A program made the translations under genes and the position numbers. Positions 60,548 to 64,000 of a stretch of 64,000 bases of DNA are shown in pieces; position 1 is the first letter of the stretch, and the number at the start of each line of letters is the position of its first letter. The notes beneath the pieces are model-generated. The model worked only from the letters and a program-made list of their open reading frames with translations, did not search any database and was not told the DNA's origin. Source of the stretch: Lentzea albidocapillata (GTDB taxonomy: Bacteria > Actinomycetota > Actinomycetes > Mycobacteriales > Pseudonocardiaceae); assembly GCF_000719115.1 (NCBI RefSeq), contig NZ_JOEA01000002.1:62001-126000 (forward strand), written 5' to 3'.

Positions 60548-62788
60548 ATGTTCTCGCACAGACGACGTACCACACGGCTGGCCACCGGCATCGTGGCCTT
60601 GGCCTTGGCCGGCAACGGTCTTGTCATCTCGGTGGCTTCGGCTGCGGCGACCCGTCATGAAGCGGAAAGCGCACCGGCCACCTGCGACGGTGCCGTCGAG
60701 TCCAACCACGCGGGCCACTCCGGCAGCGGGTTCTGCAACGGCGGCAACGCGATCGGCGCGGCGGCGCAGTTCACCGCGACCGCATCCGCAGCCGGCACAG
60801 CGACCGTCGCCGTCCGGTACGCCAACGGCACAGCCGCCGACCGTCCCGCCGACCTGCTGATCAACGGCGCGGTCGCCCACACGGGCGTCACGTTCGCGCC
60901 GACGGGTGCCTGGACCGCGTGGGGCACGAAGACGCTCACCGTGCCGGTGAACGCCGGCACGAACACACTTCGGCTGAGCCCCACCACCGCCGACGGCCTG
61001 GCGAACATCGACTACCTCGAATTCGAGGTCGGCGGCACGCCGCCGGCCGAGGGAAGGCAGGTGGAAGACCTCGACCGGGGCCTGGTCAGCGTGCGTTCCG
61101 GATCCGGCAACCTGGTGTCGTGGCGGCTGTTCGGGACCGAGCCGGCCTCGACCGGGTTCAACGTCTACCGCGGCACCACGAAACTGAACGCTTCGCCGAT
61201 CACCAACTCCACGAACTTCCTGGATTCGGGGGCGTCCGCGGACGCCGGGTACACGGTCCGCGCGGTCAGGGACGGGGTGGAGCAGGAGCCGTCCAAGCCG
61301 TCTCTGCGCTTCACCGAAGGCAACCACCTGGACGTGCCGATCTCCCGGCCGGGAAGCAACTACACGGCCGGTGACGCGAGTGTCGGCGACGCGGACGGCG
61401 ACGGCCAGTACGAGATCTTCCTCAAGTGGGATCCCAGCGACCAGAAGGACAACTCGCAGTCCGGTCGGACCAGCAACGTCTACATCGACGCGTACAGGCT
61501 CAACGGACAGCGGCTGTGGCGGATCGATCTCGGCCGCAACATCCGCGCCGGTGCGCACTACACTCAGTTCCAGGTGTACGACTACGACGGCGACGGCCGG
61601 GCCGAACTGGCGGTCAAGACCGGTGACGGCACGGTTTCGGGCACCGGACAGGTGATCGGCAACGCCGGGGCGGACCACCGCAACTCCTCCGGCTACATCA
61701 TCACCGGGCCCGAGTACCTGACCGTGTTCAACGGTCTCACCGGTGCCGTCATGTCCACCGCGAACTTCGACCCGGCCCGCGGCAACATCTGCGACTGGGG
61801 TGACTGCAACGGCAACCGCGGTGACCGGTTCCTCGCGGGCACCGCCTACCTCGACGGGCAACGGCCCAGCATCATCATGGGCCGCGGCTACTACGAGAAG
61901 AGCACGATCGCGGCCTGGGACTTCCGCGACGGCCGGCTCACCCGGCGCTGGAAGTTCGACTCCGGCACCGCGGGCCGGCAGTGGACCGGGCGGGGCACCC
62001 ATTCCCTGTCCATCGCGGACGTCGACGGCAACGGCACCGACGAGATCATCTACGGCGGCATGACCATCAACGCCGACGGCACAGGCCGCTACACCACGAA
62101 CTTCTACGCCCACGGCGACGCGCTGCACGTGAGCGACTTCGTGCCGGGCCGCCCAGGTCAGGAAATCTGGCAGATCCACGAGCAGAGCTCCGGTGCCGCC
62201 GCCACCCTGCGGGACGCCCGCACCGGTGCCGTCATCATGCAGAAGAACAACACCTGCAACTGCGAGGGCCCGGCTCGCGGCGTGGCCGGAGACGTGTACG
62301 CCGGCAACCCCGGCGCCGAGTTCTGGGGCAAGGGAACCGGTCTGACGAGCGCGTTCAACTCCTCCGGCGGCAGCGTCGGACGAGCACCCGCCAGCGCGAA
62401 CTTCCTCGCCTGGTGGGACGCCGACCCGGTGCGCGAGCTGCTCGACGGCAACCACGTGGACAAGTACGGCACCAATGGCGACACCCGGCTGCTCACCGGT
62501 TCCGGCGCACACTCCATCAACGGCACCAAATCCACCCCGTCGCTGTCGGGTGACCTGTTCGGCGACTGGCGCGAGGAAGTCATCCTGCCTCGCGACGACA
62601 ACGCCGCACTGCGCATCTATGCCACCGCGACGCAGACCGACCGGCGGATCCACACCCTGCTGCACGACCCCCAGTACCGCGTCGCCATCGCGTGGCAGAA
62701 CACCGCCTACAACCAACCACCACACCCGAGTTTCTTCCTCGGCAACGGCATGAGCACCCCGCCACAACCGAACATCCACGTCCGCTGA
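60548..62788 (+). CDS. Secreted PL11 rhamnogalacturonan lyase with N-terminal CBM35-like domain
   Basis: The 746 residues comprise a signal peptide (LATGIVALALAGNGLVISVASA), a CBM35-type carbohydrate-binding module (about 38-165: RHEAESAPATCDGAVES, GFCNGGNAIG, IDYLEFEV), then the PL11 eight-bladed beta-propeller with many calcium-binding DxDxDG loops (DADGDGQYEIFLKWD, YDYDGDGRAELAVKTGDG, DVDGNGTDEIIYGG, GDLFGDWREEVI). PL11 enzymes cleave the rhamnogalacturonan I backbone by beta-elimination. ATG 60548 follows GGAGGTCGACC. Full length and intact. Together with GH30 (galactan side chains) and the broken acetylesterase, it defines the locus as pectin degradation. Confidence 0.95.
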   Translation: MFSHRRRTTRLATGIVALALAGNGLVISVASAAATRHEAESAPATCDGAVESNHAGHSGSGFCNGGNAIGAAAQFTATASAAGTATVAVRYANGTAADRPADLLINGAVAHTGVTFAPTGAWTAWGTKTLTVPVNAGTNTLRLSPTTADGLANIDYLEFEVGGTPPAEGRQVEDLDRGLVSVRSGSGNLVSWRLFGTEPASTGFNVYRGTTKLNASPITNSTNFLDSGASADAGYTVRAVRDGVEQEPSKPSLRFTEGNHLDVPISRPGSNYTAGDASVGDADGDGQYEIFLKWDPSDQKDNSQSGRTSNVYIDAYRLNGQRLWRIDLGRNIRAGAHYTQFQVYDYDGDGRAELAVKTGDGTVSGTGQVIGNAGADHRNSSGYIITGPEYLTVFNGLTGAVMSTANFDPARGNICDWGDCNGNRGDRFLAGTAYLDGQRPSIIMGRGYYEKSTIAAWDFRDGRLTRRWKFDSGTAGRQWTGRGTHSLSIADVDGNGTDEIIYGGMTINADGTGRYTTNFYAHGDALHVSDFVPGRPGQEIWQIHEQSSGAAATLRDARTGAVIMQKNNTCNCEGPARGVAGDVYAGNPGAEFWGKGTGLTSAFNSSGGSVGRAPASANFLAWWDADPVRELLDGNHVDKYGTNGDTRLLTGSGAHSINGTKSTPSLSGDLFGDWREEVILPRDDNAALRIYATATQTDRRIHTLLHDPQYRVAIAWQNTAYNQPPHPSFFLGNGMSTPPQPNIHVR

Positions 62789-62951
62789 ACCCGGCGGTCA
62801 GGCGAGTCGGCGGCACCGACCCGGCTCGTCTGACCGCGGCCACGCCGTTCGCCGTCGGCGTGCGTCAGTACAGCTGGACGCGCGGCAGCCGCCGAATCAC
62901 CACCTACTTCGCATCGCCGCCGGACGCGGGTCGGCGCCGCCCCCGGAGGCG

Positions 62952-63719
62952 GTGGACGAGGCGGTCATCGAGCGGGCGCTGCGAGCCGCTGCCGCCGTGC
63001 CGGGTTCGCCGCTGGCCGGGTGGGAGACCGGTGACCTGGCGGCGCGGCTGACGGGAGCCGATTCGGTCGAGCGCCGGATCGACCTGATGCTGAGGCTGGG
63101 CCCGGCGGGTGATCTGCTCGGTCTGCGGCCAGGGCTGAACCTGGCCCTGCTGAAGGAGAACCCGCACGGCATCGACCTCGGCCCGCTGGAACCGGCGCTT
63201 CCCGGAGTGTTGCTGACCCCGAACCGGAAGGTCCGGCTCGCTCCCGAGGAGCTCGTGGCCGACGCCGACCGGCTGGAGCGGCACCTGGACGCTCCGCGAC
63301 CGGGTTTCCAGCTGATCTCGCGACGGCAACTGCGCTCGCTCAACAGCTGGTCGCACAACGTCGGGTCGCTGGCCGGCGGATCGACGGTGTGCCGACTGCG
63401 CCTCCATCCCGCGGACGCCGCCACGCTGGGGGTGTCCGACGGACAGGCGATCGCCGTGCGCGGCCGGCACCGGGAGGTGGTCGCGGTCGCGGAGATCACC
63501 GACGCCATCGCGCCGGGCGTGGTGAGCCTGCCCTACGGCTGGGGCCACGACCGGCCGGGCACCCGGTTGCGCACGGCCGCCGGGGAGCCGGGCGTCAGCA
63601 TCAACAGCATCAACGCGCTGACCGACGAACAGGAGGTGGATCCGCTCTCCGGCACCGCGGTGTTCAACGGGGTGCCGGTCGAACTGCGGCCCGTCCCCCG
63701 GAGGCACGGGACCCCGTGA
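62952..63719 (+). pseudogene. C-terminal fragment of a molybdopterin oxidoreductase (formate dehydrogenase/nitrate reductase-like)
   Basis: The 255 residues match the end of a Mo-bisMGD oxidoreductase of about 750 residues: HGIDLGPLEPALPG, LTPNRKVRLAPEELVADADRL, SRRQLRSLNSWSHNVGSLAGG (molydopterin-dinucleotide-binding motif), LHPADAATLGVSDGQ, and PGVVSLPYGWGHDRPGTRL. The Fe-S, catalytic and first cofactor domains are missing. The in-frame codons upstream of GTG 62952 keep some resemblance only back to about 62880, after which PL11 downstream sequence begins. So the first two-thirds has been lost at the boundary with the pectin locus. It cannot bind the cofactor alone and is presumed dead. Confidence 0.85.
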
Positions 63720-63855
63720 GCCACAACCCAGCCGGGGCCATAAAACAATCCTGAACGCAAATTCTTCCAGAGGGCACACAATTGTGCCGACCGCAAATAC
63801 ATCCCTGGGCATATCGCCAGTTCCACCGCAATAGCGTCGGCAAGAATCACTGAAC

Positions 63856-63884
63856 TTGACAATGTCTCGCGCGCTTGTTTATCG
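63856..63884 (+). promoter_or_regulatory. Sigma-70-like promoter for the gene at the window end
   Basis: TTGACA at 63856-63861 is followed after 17 bp by TTATCG (63879-63884), 38 bp before ATG 63923. The whole region 63720-63922 is A+T-rich for this window and includes the 10 bp palindrome CACAATTGTG at 63777-63786, a possible operator. Confidence 0.5.
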
Positions 63885-63922
63885 TCGGTCAGGTTTTCGT
63901 CAATCGACATCCGAAGGTGTCC

Positions 63923-64000
63923 ATGACCGCGCCCACAACGCTGCCGAAGTCGCGGCAGCAGTTGATTCTTGCCGTTCTCATGGTGTGTTCACTGCTGATT
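63923..64000 (+). CDS. Probable MFS transporter, first 26 codons only
   Basis: ATG 63923 with GAAGG upstream opens a frame that runs off the window (MTAPTTLPKSRQQLILAVLM and a hydrophobic run). A short polar head followed by a helix starting at LILAVLMVCSLLI is how many DHA2-type drug-efflux MFS proteins begin, but 26 residues cannot prove it. It has its own promoter, so it is independent of the molybdoenzyme fragment. Confidence 0.45.
   Translation, partial: MTAPTTLPKSRQQLILAVLMVCSLLI

Noticed and set aside
60470..62779. A 769-residue minus-strand frame opposite the PL11 lyase
   Set aside because: The plus strand has a signal peptide, CBM35 and calcium loops; the minus frame has none of these and no Shine-Dalgarno.
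63777..63786. 10-bp palindrome CACAATTGTG near the window end
   Set aside because: Too short to claim as an operator by itself; noted within the promoter entry only.

Overview
The window is about 72% G+C with strongly GC3-biased, tightly packed and translationally coupled genes. AfsR-type NB-ARC/TPR regulators, secreted Tat/Sec hydrolases and a Rv3806c-like UbiA enzyme all point to a filamentous actinomycete. I favour the Pseudonocardiales (Saccharothrix/Lentzea/Actinosynnema-like), but that placement is inference. No rRNA, tRNA, CRISPR array, insertion sequence or replication origin was recognised.

Layout. (1) 1-26734: a non-ribosomal peptide (NRPS) locus. It opens with the 3' part of an AfsR-like regulator (cut by the window edge). 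A leftward operon follows: Fe(II)/2-oxoglutarate oxygenase > stand-alone A-T didomain > type II thioesterase. From a shared divergent promoter (5262-5451) runs a rightward nine-gene operon with overlaps or tiny gaps: NRPS1 (A-T-C-A-T), NRPS2 (C-A-T-C), MbtH protein, free carrier protein, second type II thioesterase, cytochrome P450, MFS exporter, NRPS3 (C-T-C-A-T-C-A-T-TE), then a hairpin terminator. The assembly line is not colinear: NRPS2 ends in a C domain with no carrier after it, NRPS3 begins with a C-T unit lacking an A domain, and two sets of carrier + oxygenase + thioesterase are supplied in trans. The product should be a modified peptide of roughly five to seven residues ending in serine; I could not match it to a known compound. 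(2) 26816-32073: secreted hydrolases and proteases, an HTH protein, and a half MFS gene that looks broken by recombination. (3) 32423-38853: a decayed LuxR regulator, an HNH endonuclease followed by a UvrD helicase fused to a RecB-like nuclease (possible defence pair), and two proteins of unknown function. (4) 38909-45396: a secreted two-domain protein, a SARP-NB-ARC-TPR regulator, a membrane-anchored protein, and a SRPBCC/XRE gene pair. (5) 45458-54120: one eight-gene leftward operon (class III aminotransferase, nucleotide-sugar epimerase, EEP phosphatase-like protein, two GT4 glycosyltransferases, UbiA prenyltransferase, flippase, methyltransferase). It resembles a polyprenyl-linked glycoconjugate pathway and faces a divergent XRE-NB-ARC-TPR regulator. 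(6) 56682-62788: a rhamnogalacturonan/pectin degradation locus (GH5, GH30, PL11) with LacI-type operator palindromes and remnants of an acetylesterase. (7) The end: a 5'-truncated molybdopterin oxidoreductase and the first codons of a probable membrane transporter.

At least four broken genes (MFS half, LuxR relic, acetylesterase pieces, molybdoenzyme tail) lie outside the NRPS locus, so this looks like accessory sequence with repeated rearrangement. Functional calls rest on motifs read by eye; A-domain specificity codes were aligned manually and are provisional except for the serine code.
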